Source: Astropecten irregularis (taxonomy: Eukaryota > Echinodermata > Asteroidea > Paxillosida > Astropectinidae). From it: DNA of 64,000 nt. A program made the translations under genes and the position numbers. The notes below the pieces were generated by a model that worked only from the letters and a program-made list of their open reading frames with translations, ran no database searches and was not told the origin of the DNA. Below are positions 1-15,000 of this stretch, in pieces; the first letter of the stretch is position 1; each line of letters begins with the position of its first letter. Location of the stretch: positions 12,338,001 through 12,402,000 of the forward strand of contig OZ020244.1 in NCBI GenBank assembly GCA_963971285.1, in the 5' to 3' direction.

Positions 1-3000
1 GCAAGTCTTGTCCCGGTAATGAAGATGCGCGCATACCGTAAAGTTAGAATTTGCTAGAGATAAAGAAAGCTTACAATTTTCAAAAAATCGTAAAAAATTC
101 AATCAAGATGCCGTCGTGTCGCCGTTTCACATTTAGCATCCCGGACACACATACTTAATACCCACTAATTTTCATGACGATCGGACAATGTCTTCATGAC
201 GATCGGCCTATCGGCTATTGTGTTACCAAAATCTCATTTTGATGACGTTATGATGACGTCACAGTATTTTGCTCCGAAAATGTTGATCTCTGTTGCACAT
301 TTAAGAATTACAAAAAGAATTTTAAAGATACCATCTTTCGTTCACTAGTTATCGTTAAAATAACTTTAATGACCCAAATATTCAATAAATCATAAGAAAT
401 CGGAGGATGACGTCATGATGACGTCATTGCAATTTTTTGATATAACACTTCCCGACTTAGACACGTACCAAGTTTCCACTCAGTCGAACCAAGGGTTCGC
501 TCATAATTGACATGCGAAGTTTGGCCATTTATGGCACTGTCACGTGACCCATGATGACGTCATGATGACGAAATTGTTCGGCACACATCCGCACTATAGG
601 GACTTTGTTTTGACCAAGTTTGGCTGATATTGGCTGTTTAAAACTAAACAAAGTGGGGTGTAGAAAGTCTGTGCACAAGCCTATGACAGAACAAAAAGAA
701 AAGCTTTTCGCTTCCGCGAAAAAGCCAAAAATACAAGTTTTCGAACGTTGAGGGCGTCTTACCGATTTTCGTTTGCAGTCCGGAGAAGACTTGCCGGCGT
801 GCATTTTCTGAACAAGTCATGCAACGCAGGGCTCCCCAAATGCCTTGAAATGAAATATTTTTAGGGTATACACAAAATGTATGAGCTGGCGAACAGAATT
901 GGGCCTATATGCAAGTCTTGTCCCGGTAATGAAGATGCGCGCATACCGTAAAGTTAGAATTTGCTAGAGATAAAGAAAGCTTACAATTTTCAAAAAATCG
1001 TAAAAAATTCAATCAAGATGCCGTCGTGTCGCCGTTTCACATTTAGCATCCCGGACACACATACTTAATACCCACTAATTTTCATGACGATCGGACAATG
1101 TCTTCATGACGATCGGCCTATCGGCTATTGTGTTACCAAAATCTCATTTTGATGACGTTATGATGACGTCACAGTATTTTGCTCCGAAAATGTTGATCTC
1201 TGTTGCACATTTAAGAATTACAAAAAGAATTTTAAAGATACCATCTTTCGTTCACTAGTTATCGTTAAAATAACTTTAATGACCCAAATATTCAATAAAT
1301 CATAAGAAATCGGAGGATGACGTCATGATGACGTCATTGCAATTTTTTGATATAACACTTCCCGACTTAGACACGTACCAAGTTTCCACTCAGTCGAACC
1401 AAGGGTTCGCTCATAATTGACATGCGAAGTTTGGCCATTTATGGCACTGTCACGTGACCCATGATGACGTCATGATGACGAAATTGTTCGGCACACATCC
1501 GCACTATAGGGACTTTGTTTTGACCAAGTTTGGCTGATATTGGCTGTTTAAAACTAAACAAAGTGGGGTGTAGAAAGTCTGTGCACAAGCCTATGACAGA
1601 ACAAAAAGAAAAGCTTTTCGCTTCCGCGAAAAAGCCAAAAATACAAGTTTTCGAACGTTGAGGGCGTCTTACCGATTTTCGTTTGCAGTCCGGAGAAGAC
1701 TTGCCGGCGTGCATTTTCTGAACAAGTCATGCAACGCAGGGCTCCCCAAATGCCTTGAAATGAAATATTTTTAGGGTATACACAAAATGTATGAGCTGGC
1801 GAACAGAATTGGGCCTATATGCAAGTCTTGTCCCGGTAATGAAGATGCGCGCATACCGTAAAGTTAGAATTTGCTAGAGATAAAGAAAGCTTACAATTTT
1901 CAAAAAATCGTAAAAAATTCAATCAAGATGCCGTCGTGTCGCCGTTTCACATTTAGCATCCCGGACACACATACTTAATACCCACTAATTTTCATGACGA
2001 TCGGACAATGTCTTCATGACGATCGGCCTATCGGCTATTGTGTTACCAAAATCTCATTTTGATGACGTTATGATGACGTCACAGTATTTTGCTCCGAAAA
2101 TGTTGATCTCTGTTGCACATTTAAGAATTACAAAAAGAATTTTAAAGATACCATCTTTCGTTCACTAGTTATCGTTAAAATAACTTTAATGACCCAAATA
2201 TTCAATAAATCATAAGAAATCGGAGGATGACGTCATGATGACGTCATTGCAATTTTTTGATATAACACTTCCCGACTTAGACACGTACCAAGTTTCCACT
2301 CAGTCGAACCAAGGGTTCGCTCATAATTGACATGCGAAGTTTGGCCATTTATGGCACTGTCACGTGACCCATGATGACGTCATGATGACGAAATTGTTCG
2401 GCACACATCCGCACTATAGGGACTTTGTTTTGACCAAGTTTGGCTGATATTGGCTGTTTAAAACTAAACAAAGTGGGGTGTAGAAAGTCTGTGCACAAGC
2501 CTATGACAGAACAAAAAGAAAAGCTTTTCGCTTCCGCGAAAAAGCCAAAAATACAAGTTTTCGAACGTTGAGGGCGTCTTACCGATTTTCGTTTGCAGTC
2601 CGGAGAAGACTTGCCGGCGTGCATTTTCTTGACAAGTCATGCAACGCAGGGCTCCCCAAATGCCTTGAAATGAAATATTTTTAGGGTATACTCAAAATGT
2701 ATGAGCTGGCGAACAGAATTGGGCCTATATGCAAGTCTTGTCCCGGTAATGAAGATGCGCGCATACCGTAAAGTTAGAATTTGCTAGAGATAAAGAAAGC
2801 TTACAATTTTCAAAAAATCGTAAAAAATTCAATCAAGATGCCGTCGTGTCGCCGTTTCACATTTAGCATCCCGGACACACATACTTAATACCCACTAATT
2901 TTCATGACGATCGGACAATGTCTTCATGACGATCGGCCTATCGGCTATTGTGTTACCAAAATCTCATTTTGATGACGTTATGATGACGTCACAGTATTTT

Positions 3001-6000
3001 GCTCCGAAAATGTTGATCTCTGTTGCACATTTAAGAATTACAAAAAGAATTTTAAAGATACCATCTTTCGTTCACTAGTTATCGTTAAAATAACTTTAAT
3101 GACCCAAATATTCAATAAATCATAAGAAATCGGAGGATGACGTCATGATGACGTCATTGCAATTTTTTGATATAACACTTCCCGACTTAGACACGTACCA
3201 AGTTTCCACTCAGTCGAACCAAGGGTTCGCTCATAATTGACATGCGAAGTTTGGCCATTTATGGCACTGTCACGTGACCCATGATGACGTCATGATGACG
3301 AAATTGTTCGGCACACATCCGCACTATAGGGACTTTGTTTTGACCAAGTTTGGCTGATATTGGCTGTTTAAAACTAAACAAAGTGGGGTGTAGAAAGTCT
3401 GTGCACAAGCCTATGACAGAACAAAAAGAAAAGCTTTTCGCTTCCGCGAAAAAGCCAAAAATACAAGTTTTCGAACGTTGAGGGCGTCTTACCGATTTTC
3501 GTTTGCAGTCCGGAGAAGACTTGCCGGCGTGCATTTTCTGAACAAGTCATGCAACGCAGGGCTCCCCAAATGCCTTGAAATGAAATATTTTTAGGGTATA
3601 CACAAAATGTATGAGCTGGCGAACAGAATTGGGCCTATATGCAAGTCTTGTCCCGGTAATGAAGATGCGCGCATACCGTAAAGTTAGAATTTGCTAGAGA
3701 TAAAGAAAGCTTACAATTTTCAAAAAATCGTAAAAAATTCAATCAAGATGCCGTCGTGTCGCCGTTTCACATTTAGCATCCCGGACACACATACTTAATA
3801 CCCACTAATTTTCATGACGATCGGACAATGTCTTCATGACGATCGGCCTATCGGCTATTGTGTTACCAAAATCTCATTTTGATGACGTTATGATGACGTC
3901 ACAGTATTTTGCTCCGAAAATGTTGATCTCTGTTGCACATTTAAGAATTACAAAAAGAATTTTAAAGATACCATCTTTCGTTCACTAGTTATCGTTAAAA
4001 TAACTTTAATGACCCAAATATTCAATAAATCATAAGAAATCGGAGGATGACGTCATGATGACGTCATTGCAATTTTTTGATATAACACTTCCCGACTTAG
4101 ACACGTACCAAGTTTCCACTCAGTCGAACCAAGGGTTCGCTCATAATTGACATGCGAAGTTTGGCCATTTATGGCACTGTCACGTGACCCATGATGACGT
4201 CATGATGACGAAATTGTTCGGCACACATCCGCACTATAGGGACTTTGTTTTGACCAAGTTTGGCTGATATTGGCTGTTTAAAACTAAACAAAGTGGGGTG
4301 TAGAAAGTCTGTGCACAAGCCTATGACAGAACAAAAAGAAAAGCTTTTCGCTTCCGCGAAAAAGCCAAAAATACAAGTTTTCGAACGTTGAGGGCGTCTT
4401 ACCGATTTTCGTTTGCAGTCCGGAGAAGACTTGCCGGCGTGCATTTTCTTGACAAGTCATGCAACGCAGGGCTCCCCAAATGCCTTGAAATGAAATATTT
4501 TTAGGGTATACTCAAAATGTATGAGCTGGCGAACAGAATTGGGCCTATATGCAAGTCTTGTCCCGGTAATGAAGATGCGCGCATACCGTAAAGTTAGAAT
4601 TTGCTAGAGATAAAGAAAGCTTACAATTTTCAAAAAATCGTAAAAAATTCAATCAAGATGCCGTCGTGTCGCCGTTTCACATTTAGCATCCCGGACACAC
4701 ATACTTAATACCCACTAATTTTCATGACGATCGGACAATGTCTTCATGACGATCGGCCTATCGGCTATTGTGTTACCAAAATCTCATTTTGATGACGTTA
4801 TGATGACGTCACAGTATTTTGCTCCGAAAATGTTGATCTCTGTTGCACATTTAAGAATTACAAAAAGAATTTTAAAGATACCATCTTTCGTTCACTAGTT
4901 ATCGTTAAAATAACTTTAATGACCCAAATATTCAATAAATCATAAGAAATCGGAGGATGACGTCATGATGACGTCATTGCAATTTTTTGATATAACACTT
5001 CCCGACTTAGACACGTACCAAGTTTCCACTCAGTCGAACCAAGGGTTCGCTCATAATTGACATGCGAAGTTTGGCCATTTATGGCACTGTCACGTGACCC
5101 ATGATGACGTCATGATGACGAAATTGTTCGGCACACATCCGCACTATAGGGACTTTGTTTTGACCAAGTTTGGCTGATATTGGCTGTTTAAAACTAAACA
5201 AAGTGGGGTGTAGAAAGTCTGTGCACAAGCCTATGACAGAACAAAAAGAAAAGCTTTTCGCTTCCGCGAAAAAGCCAAAAATACAAGTTTCCGAACGTTG
5301 AGGGCGTCTTACCGATTTTCGTTTGCAGTCCGGAGAAGACTTGCCGGCGTGCATTTTCTGAACAAGTCATGCAACGCAGGGCTCCCCAAATGCCTTGAAA
5401 TGAAATATTTTTAGGGTATACACAAAATGTATGAGCTGGCGAACAGAATTGGGCCTATATGCAAGTCTTGTCCCGGTAATGAAGATGCGCGCATACCGTA
5501 AAGTTAGAATTTGCTAGAGATAAAGAAAGCTTACAATTTTCAAAAAATCGTAAAAAATTCAATCAAGATGCCGTCGTGTCGCCGTTTCACATTTAGCATC
5601 CCGGACACACATACTTAATACCCACTAATTTTCATGACGATCGGACAATGTCTTCATGACGATCGGCCTATCGGCTATTGTGTTACCAAAATCTCATTTT
5701 GATGACGTTATGATGACGTCACAGTATTTTGCTCCGAAAATGTTGATCTCTGTTGCACATTTAAGAATTACAAAAAGAATTTTAAAGATACCATCTTTCG
5801 TTCACTAGTTATCGTTAAAATAACTTTAATGACCCAAATATTCAATAAATCATAAGAAATCGGAGGATGACGTCATGATGACGTCATTGCAATTTTTTGA
5901 TATAACACTTCCCGACTTAGACACGTACCAAGTTTCCACTCAGTCGAACCAAGGGTTCGCTCATAATTGACATGCGAAGTTTGGCCATTTATGGCACTGT

Positions 6001-9000
6001 CACGTGACCCATGATGACGTCATGATGACGAAATTGTTCGGCACACATCCGCACTATAGGGACTTTGTTTTGACCAAGTTTGGCTGATATTGGCTGTTTA
6101 AAACTAAACAAAGTGGGGTGTAGAAAGTCTGTGCACAAGCCTATGACAGAACAAAAAGAAAAGCTTTTCGCTTCCGCGAAAAAGCCAAAAATACAAGTTT
6201 TCGAACGTTGAGGGCGTCTTACCGATTTTCGTTTGCAGTCCGGAGAAGACTTGCCGGCGTGCATTTTCTTGACAAGTCATGCAACGCAGGGCTCCCCAAA
6301 TGCCTTGAAATGAAATATTTTTAGGGTATACTCAAAATGTATGAGCTGGCGAACAGAATTGGGCCTATATGCAAGTCTTGTCCCGGTAATGAAGATGCGC
6401 GCATACCGTAAAGTTAGAATTTGCTAGAGATAAAGAAAGCTTACAATTTTCAAAAAATCGTAAAAAATTCAATCAAGATGCCGTCGTGTCGCCGTTTCAC
6501 ATTTAGCATCCCGGACACACATACTTAATACCCACTAATTTTCATGACGATCGGACAATGTCTTCATGACGATCGGCCTATCGGCTATTGTGTTACCAAA
6601 ATCTCATTTTGATGACGTTATGATGACGTCACAGTATTTTGCTCCGAAAATGTTGATCTCTGTTGCACATTTAAGAATTACAAAAAGAATTTTAAAGATA
6701 CCATCTTTCGTTCACTAGTTATCGTTAAAATAACTTTAATGACCCAAATATTCAATAAATCATAAGAAATCGGAGGATGACGTCATGATGACGTCATTGC
6801 AATTTTTTGATATAACACTTCCCGACTTAGACACGTACCAAGTTTCCACTCAGTCGAACCAAGGGTTCGCTCATAATTGACATGCGAAGTTTGGCCATTT
6901 ATGGCACTGTCACGTGACCCATGATGACGTCATGATGACGAAATTGTTCGGCACACATCCGCACTATAGGGACTTTGTTTTGACCAAGTTTGGCTGATAT
7001 TGGCTGTTTAAAACTAAACAAAGTGGGGTGTAGAAAGTCTGTGCACAAGCCTATGACAGAACAAAAAGAAAAGCTTTTCGCTTCCGCGAAAAAGCCAAAA
7101 ATACAAGTTTCCGAACGTTGAGGGCGTCTTACCGATTTTCGTTTGCAGTCCGGAGAAGACTTGCCGGCGTGCATTTTCTGAACAAGTCATGCAACGCAGG
7201 GCTCCCCAAATGCCTTGAAATGAAATATTTTTAGGGTATACACAAAATGTATGAGCTGGCGAACAGAATTGGGCCTATATGCAAGTCTTGTCCCGGTAAT
7301 GAAGATGCGCGCATACCGTAAAGTTAGAATTTGCTAGAGATAAAGAAAGCTTACAATTTTCAAAAAATCGTAAAAAATTCAATCAAGATGCCGTCGTGTC
7401 GCCGTTTCACATTTAGCATCCCGGACACACATACTTAATACCCACTAATTTTCATGACGATCGGACAATGTCTTCATGACGATCGGCCTATCGGCTATTG
7501 TGTTACCAAAATCTCATTTTGATGACGTTATGATGACGTCACAGTATTTTGCTCCGAAAATGTTGATCTCTGTTGCACATTTAAGAATTACAAAAAGAAT
7601 TTTAAAGATACCATCTTTCGTTCACTAGTTATCGTTAAAATAACTTTAATGACCCAAATATTCAATAAATCATAAGAAATCGGAGGATGACGTCATGATG
7701 ACGTCATTGCAATTTTTTGATATAACACTTCCCGACTTAGACACGTACCAAGTTTCCACTCAGTCGAACCAAGGGTTCGCTCATAATTGACATGCGAAGT
7801 TTGGCCATTTATGGCACTGTCACGTGACCCATGATGACGTCATGATGACGAAATTGTTCGGCACACATCCGCACTATAGGGACTTTGTTTTGACCAAGTT
7901 TGGCTGATATTGGCTGTTTAAAACTAAACAAAGTGGGGTGTAGAAAGTCTGTGCACAAGCCTATGACAGAACAAAAAGAAAAGCTTTTCGCTTCCGCGAA
8001 AAAGCCAAAAATACAAGTTTTCGAACGTTGAGGGCGTCTTACCGATTTTCGTTTGCAGTCCGGAGAAGACTTGCCGGCGTGCATTTTCTGAACAAGTCAT
8101 GCAACGCAGGGCTCCCCAAATGCCTTGAAATGAAATATTTTTAGGGTATACACAAAATGTATGAGCTGGCGAACAGAATTGGGCCTATATGCAAGTCTTG
8201 TCCCGGTAATGAAGATGCGCGCATACCGTAAAGTTAGAATTTGCTAGAGATAAAGAAAGCTTACAATTTTCAAAAAATCGTAAAAAATTCAATCAAGATG
8301 CCGTCGTGTCGCCGTTTCACATTTAGCATCCCGGACACACATACTTAATACCCACTAATTTTCATGACGATCGGACAATGTCTTCATGACGATCGGCCTA
8401 TCGGCTATTGTGTTACCAAAATCTCATTTTGATGACGTTATGATGACGTCACAGTATTTTGCTCCGAAAATGTTGATCTCTGTTGCACATTTAAGAATTA
8501 CAAAAAGAATTTTAAAGATACCATCTTTCGTTCACTAGTTATCGTTAAAATAACTTTAATGACCCAAATATTCAATAAATCATAAGAAATCGGAGGATGA
8601 CGTCATGATGACGTCATTGCAATTTTTTGATATAACACTTCCCGACTTAGACACGTACCAAGTTTCCACTCAGTCGAACCAAGGGTTCGCTCATAATTGA
8701 CATGCGAAGTTTGGCCATTTATGGCACTGTCACGTGACCCATGATGACGTCATGATGACGAAATTGTTCGGCACACATCCGCACTATAGGGACTTTGTTT
8801 TGACCAAGTTTGGCTGATATTGGCTGTTTAAAACTAAACAAAGTGGGGTGTAGAAAGTCTGTGCACAAGCCTATGACAGAACAAAAAGAAAAGCTTTTCG
8901 CTTCCGCGAAAAAGCCAAAAATACAAGTTTTCGAACGTTGAGGGCGTCTTACCGATTTTCGTTTGCAGTCCGGAGAAGACTTGCCGGCGTGCATTTTCTT

Positions 9001-12000
9001 GACAAGTCATGCAACGCAGGGCTCCCCAAATGCCTTGAAATGAAATATTTTTAGGGTATACTCAAAATGTATGAGCTGGCGAACAGAATTGGGCCTATAT
9101 GCAAGTCTTGTCCCGGTAATGAAGATGCGCGCATACCGTAAAGTTAGAATTTGCTAGAGATAAAGAAAGCTTACAATTTTCAAAAAATCGTAAAAAATTC
9201 AATCAAGATGCCGTCGTGTCGCCGTTTCACATTTAGCATCCCGGACACACATACTTAATACCCACTAATTTTCATGACGATCGGACAATGTCTTCATGAC
9301 GATCGGCCTATCGGCTATTGTGTTACCAAAATCTCATTTTGATGACGTTATGATGACGTCACAGTATTTTGCTCCGAAAATGTTGATCTCTGTTGCACAT
9401 TTAAGAATTACAAAAAGAATTTTAAAGATACCATCTTTCGTTCACTAGTTATCGTTAAAATAACTTTAATGACCCAAATATTCAATAAATCATAAGAAAT
9501 CGGAGGATGACGTCATGATGACGTCATTGCAATTTTTTGATATAACACTTCCCGACTTAGACACGTACCAAGTTTCCACTCAGTCGAACCAAGGGTTCGC
9601 TCATAATTGACATGCGAAGTTTGGCCATTTATGGCACTGTCACGTGACCCATGATGACGTCATGATGACGAAATTGTTCGGCACACATCCGCACTATAGG
9701 GACTTTGTTTTGACCAAGTTTGGCTGATATTGGCTGTTTAAAACTAAACAAAGTGGGGTGTAGAAAGTCTGTGCACAAGCCTATGACAGAACAAAAAGAA
9801 AAGCTTTTCGCTTCCGCGAAAAAGCCAAAAATACAAGTTTCCGAACGTTGAGGGCGTCTTACCGATTTTCGTTTGCAGTCCGGAGAAGACTTGCCGGCGT
9901 GCATTTTCTGAACAAGTCATGCAACGCAGGGCTCCCCAAATGCCTTGAAATGAAATATTTTTAGGGTATACACAAAATGTATGAGCTGGCGAACAGAATT
10001 GGGCCTATATGCAAGTCTTGTCCCGGTAATGAAGATGCGCGCATACCGTAAAGTTAGAATTTGCTAGAGATAAAGAAAGCTTACAATTTTCAAAAAATCG
10101 TAAAAAATTCAATCAAGATGCCGTCGTGTCGCCGTTTCACATTTAGCATCCCGGACACACATACTTAATACCCACTAATTTTCATGACGATCGGACAATG
10201 TCTTCATGACGATCGGCCTATCGGCTATTGTGTTACCAAAATCTCATTTTGATGACGTTATGATGACGTCACAGTATTTTGCTCCGAAAATGTTGATCTC
10301 TGTTGCACATTTAAGAATTACAAAAAGAATTTTAAAGATACCATCTTTCGTTCACTAGTTATCGTTAAAATAACTTTAATGACCCAAATATTCAATAAAT
10401 CATAAGAAATCGGAGGATGACGTCATGATGACGTCATTGCAATTTTTTGATATAACACTTCCCGACTTAGACACGTACCAAGTTTCCACTCAGTCGAACC
10501 AAGGGTTCGCTCATAATTGACATGCGAAGTTTGGCCATTTATGGCACTGTCACGTGACCCATGATGACGTCATGATGACGAAATTGTTCGGCACACATCC
10601 GCACTATAGGGACTTTGTTTTGACCAAGTTTGGCTGATATTGGCTGTTTAAAACTAAACAAAGTGGGGTGTAGAAAGTCTGTGCACAAGCCTATGACAGA
10701 ACAAAAAGAAAAGCTTTTCGCTTCCGCGAAAAAGCCAAAAATACAAGTTTTCGAACGTTGAGGGCGTCTTACCGATTTTCGTTTGCAGTCCGGAGAAGAC
10801 TTGCCGGCGTGCATTTTCTTGACAAGTCATGCAACGCAGGGCTCCCCAAATGCCTTGAAATGAAATATTTTTAGGGTATACTCAAAATGTATGAGCTGGC
10901 GAACAGAATTGGGCCTATATGCAAGTCTTGTCCCGGTAATGAAGATGCGCGCATACCGTAAAGTTAGAATTTGCTAGAGATAAAGAAAGCTTACAATTTT
11001 CAAAAAATCGTAAAAAATTCAATCAAGATGCCGTCGTGTCGCCGTTTCACATTTAGCATCCCGGACACACATACTTAATACCCACTAATTTTCATGACGA
11101 TCGGACAATGTCTTCATGACGATCGGCCTATCGGCTATTGTGTTACCAAAATCTCATTTTGATGACGTTATGATGACGTCACAGTATTTTGCTCCGAAAA
11201 TGTTGATCTCTGTTGCACATTTAAGAATTACAAAAAGAATTTTAAAGATACCATCTTTCGTTCACTAGTTATCGTTAAAATAACTTTAATGACCCAAATA
11301 TTCAATAAATCATAAGAAATCGGAGGATGACGTCATGATGACGTCATTGCAATTTTTTGATATAACACTTCCCGACTTAGACACGTACCAAGTTTCCACT
11401 CAGTCGAACCAAGGGTTCGCTCATAATTGACATGCGAAGTTTGGCCATTTATGGCACTGTCACGTGACCCATGATGACGTCATGATGACGAAATTGTTCG
11501 GCACACATCCGCACTATAGGGACTTTGTTTTGACCAAGTTTGGCTGATATTGGCTGTTTAAAACTAAACAAAGTGGGGTGTAGAAAGTCTGTGCACAAGC
11601 CTATGACAGAACAAAAAGAAAAGCTTTTCGCTTCCGCGAAAAAGCCAAAAATACAAGTTTCCGAACGTTGAGGGCGTCTTACCGATTTTCGTTTGCAGTC
11701 CGGAGAAGACTTGCCGGCGTGCATTTTCTGAACAAGTCATGCAACGCAGGGCTCCCCAAATGCCTTGAAATGAAATATTTTTAGGGTATACACAAAATGT
11801 ATGAGCTGGCGAACAGAATTGGGCCTATATGCAAGTCTTGTCCCGGTAATGAAGATGCGCGCATACCGTAAAGTTAGAATTTGCTAGAGATAAAGAAAGC
11901 TTACAATTTTCAAAAAATCGTAAAAAATTCAATCAAGATGCCGTCGTGTCGCCGTTTCACATTTAGCATCCCGGACACACATACTTAATACCCACTAATT

Positions 12001-15000
12001 TTCATGACGATCGGACAATGTCTTCATGACGATCGGCCTATCGGCTATTGTGTTACCAAAATCTCATTTTGATGACGTTATGATGACGTCACAGTATTTT
12101 GCTCCGAAAATGTTGATCTCTGTTGCACATTTAAGAATTACAAAAAGAATTTTAAAGATACCATCTTTCGTTCACTAGTTATCGTTAAAATAACTTTAAT
12201 GACCCAAATATTCAATAAATCATAAGAAATCGGAGGATGACGTCATGATGACGTCATTGCAATTTTTTGATATAACACTTCCCGACTTAGACACGTACCA
12301 AGTTTCCACTCAGTCGAACCAAGGGTTCGCTCATAATTGACATGCGAAGTTTGGCCATTTATGGCACTGTCACGTGACCCATGATGACGTCATGATGACG
12401 AAATTGTTCGGCACACATCCGCACTATAGGGACTTTGTTTTGACCAAGTTTGGCTGATATTGGCTGTTTAAAACTAAACAAAGTGGGGTGTAGAAAGTCT
12501 GTGCACAAGCCTATGACAGAACAAAAAGAAAAGCTTTTCGCTTCCGCGAAAAAGCCAAAAATACAAGTTTTCGAACGTTGAGGGCGTCTTACCGATTTTC
12601 GTTTGCAGTCCGGAGAAGACTTGCCGGCGTGCATTTTCTTGACAAGTCATGCAACGCAGGGCTCCCCAAATGCCTTGAAATGAAATATTTTTAGGGTATA
12701 CTCAAAATGTATGAGCTGGCGAACAGAATTGGGCCTATATGCAAGTCTTGTCCCGGTAATGAAGATGCGCGCATACCGTAAAGTTAGAATTTGCTAGAGA
12801 TAAAGAAAGCTTACAATTTTCAAAAAATCGTAAAAAATTCAATCAAGATGCCGTCGTGTCGCCGTTTCACATTTAGCATCCCGGACACACATACTTAATA
12901 CCCACTAATTTTCATGACGATCGGACAATGTCTTCATGACGATCGGCCTATCGGCTATTGTGTTACCAAAATCTCATTTTGATGACGTTATGATGACGTC
13001 ACAGTATTTTGCTCCGAAAATGTTGATCTCTGTTGCACATTTAAGAATTACAAAAATAATTTTAAAGATACCATCTTTCGTTCACTAGTTATCGTTAAAA
13101 TAACTTTAATGACCCAAATATTCAATAAATCATAAGAAATCGGAGGATGACGTCATGATGACGTCATTGCAATTTTTTGATATAACACTTCCCGACTTAG
13201 ACACGTACCAAGTTTCCACTCAGTCGAACCAAGGGTTCGCTCATAATTGACATGCGAAGTTTGGCCATTTATGGCACTGTCACGTGACCCATGATGACGT
13301 CATGATGACGAAATTGTTCGGCACACATCCGCACTATAGGGACTTTGTTTTGACCAAGTTTGGCTGATATTGGCTGTTTAAAACTAAACAAAGTGGGGTG
13401 TAGAAAGTCTGTGCACAAGCCTATGACAGAACAAAAAGAAAAGCTTTTCGCTTCCGCGAAAAAGCCAAAAATACAAGTTTCCGAACGTTGAGGGCGTCTT
13501 ACCGATTTTCGTTTGCAGTCCGGAGAAGACTTGCCGGCGTGCATTTTCTGAACAAGTCATGCAACGCAGGGCTCCCCAAATGCCTTGAAATGAAATATTT
13601 TTAGGGTATACACAAAATGTATGAGCTGGCGAACAGAATTGGGCCTATATGCAAGTCTTGTCCCGGTAATGAAGATGCGCGCATACCGTAAAGTTAGAAT
13701 TTGCTAGAGATAAAGAAAGCTTACAATTTTCAAAAAATCGTAAAAAATTCAATCAAGATGCCGTCGTGTCGCCGTTTCACATTTAGCATCCCGGACACAC
13801 ATACTTAATACCCACTAATTTTCATGACGATCGGACAATGTCTTCATGACGATCGGCCTATCGGCTATTGTGTTACCAAAATCTCATTTTGATGACGTTA
13901 TGATGACGTCACAGTATTTTGCTCCGAAAATGTTGATCTCTGTTACACATTTAAGAATTACAAAAAGAATTTTAAAGATACCATCTTTCGTTCACTAGTT
14001 ATCGTTAAAATAACTTTAATGACCCAAATATTCAATAAATCATAAGAAATCGGAGGATGACGTCATGATGACGTCATTGCAATTTTTTGATATAACACTT
14101 CCCGACTTAGACACGTACCAAGTTTCCACTCAGTCGAACCAAGGGTTCGCTCATAATTGACATGCGAAGTTTGGCCATTTATGGCACTGTCACGTGACCC
14201 ATGATGACGTCATGATGACGAAATTGTTCGGCACACATCCGCACTATAGGGACTTTGTTTTGACCAAGTTTGGCTGATATTGGCTGTTTAAAACTAAACA
14301 AAGTGGGGTGTAGAAAGTCTGTGCACAAGCCTATGACAGAACAAAAAGAAAAGCTTTTCGCTTCCGCGAAAAAGCCAAAAATACAAGTTTTCGAACGTTG
14401 AGGGCGTCTTACCGATTTTCGTTTGCAGTCCGGAGAAGACTTGCCGGCGTGCATTTTCTGAACAAGTCATGCAACGCAGGGCTCCCCAAATGCCTTGAAA
14501 TGAAATATTTTTAGGGTATACACAAAATGTATGAGCTGGCGAACAGAATTGGGCCTATATGCAAGTCTTGTCCCGGTAATGAAGATGCGCGCATACCGTA
14601 AAGTTAGAATTTGCTAGAGATAAAGAAAGCTTACAATTTTCAAAAAATCGTAAAAAATTCAATCAAGATGCCGTCGTGTCGCCGTTTCACATTTAGCATC
14701 CCGGACACACATACTTAATACCCACTAATTTTCATGACGATCGGACAATGTCTTCATGACGATCGGCCTATCGGCTATTGTGTTACCAAAATCTCATTTT
14801 GATGACGTTATGATGACGTCACAGTATTTTGCTCCGAAAATGTTGATCTCTGTTGCACATTTAAGAATTACAAAAAGAATTTTAAAGATACCATCTTTCG
14901 TTCACTAGTTATCGTTAAAATAACTTTAATGACCCAAATATTCAATAAATCATAAGAAATCGGAGGATGACGTCATGATGACGTCATTGCAATTTTTTGA

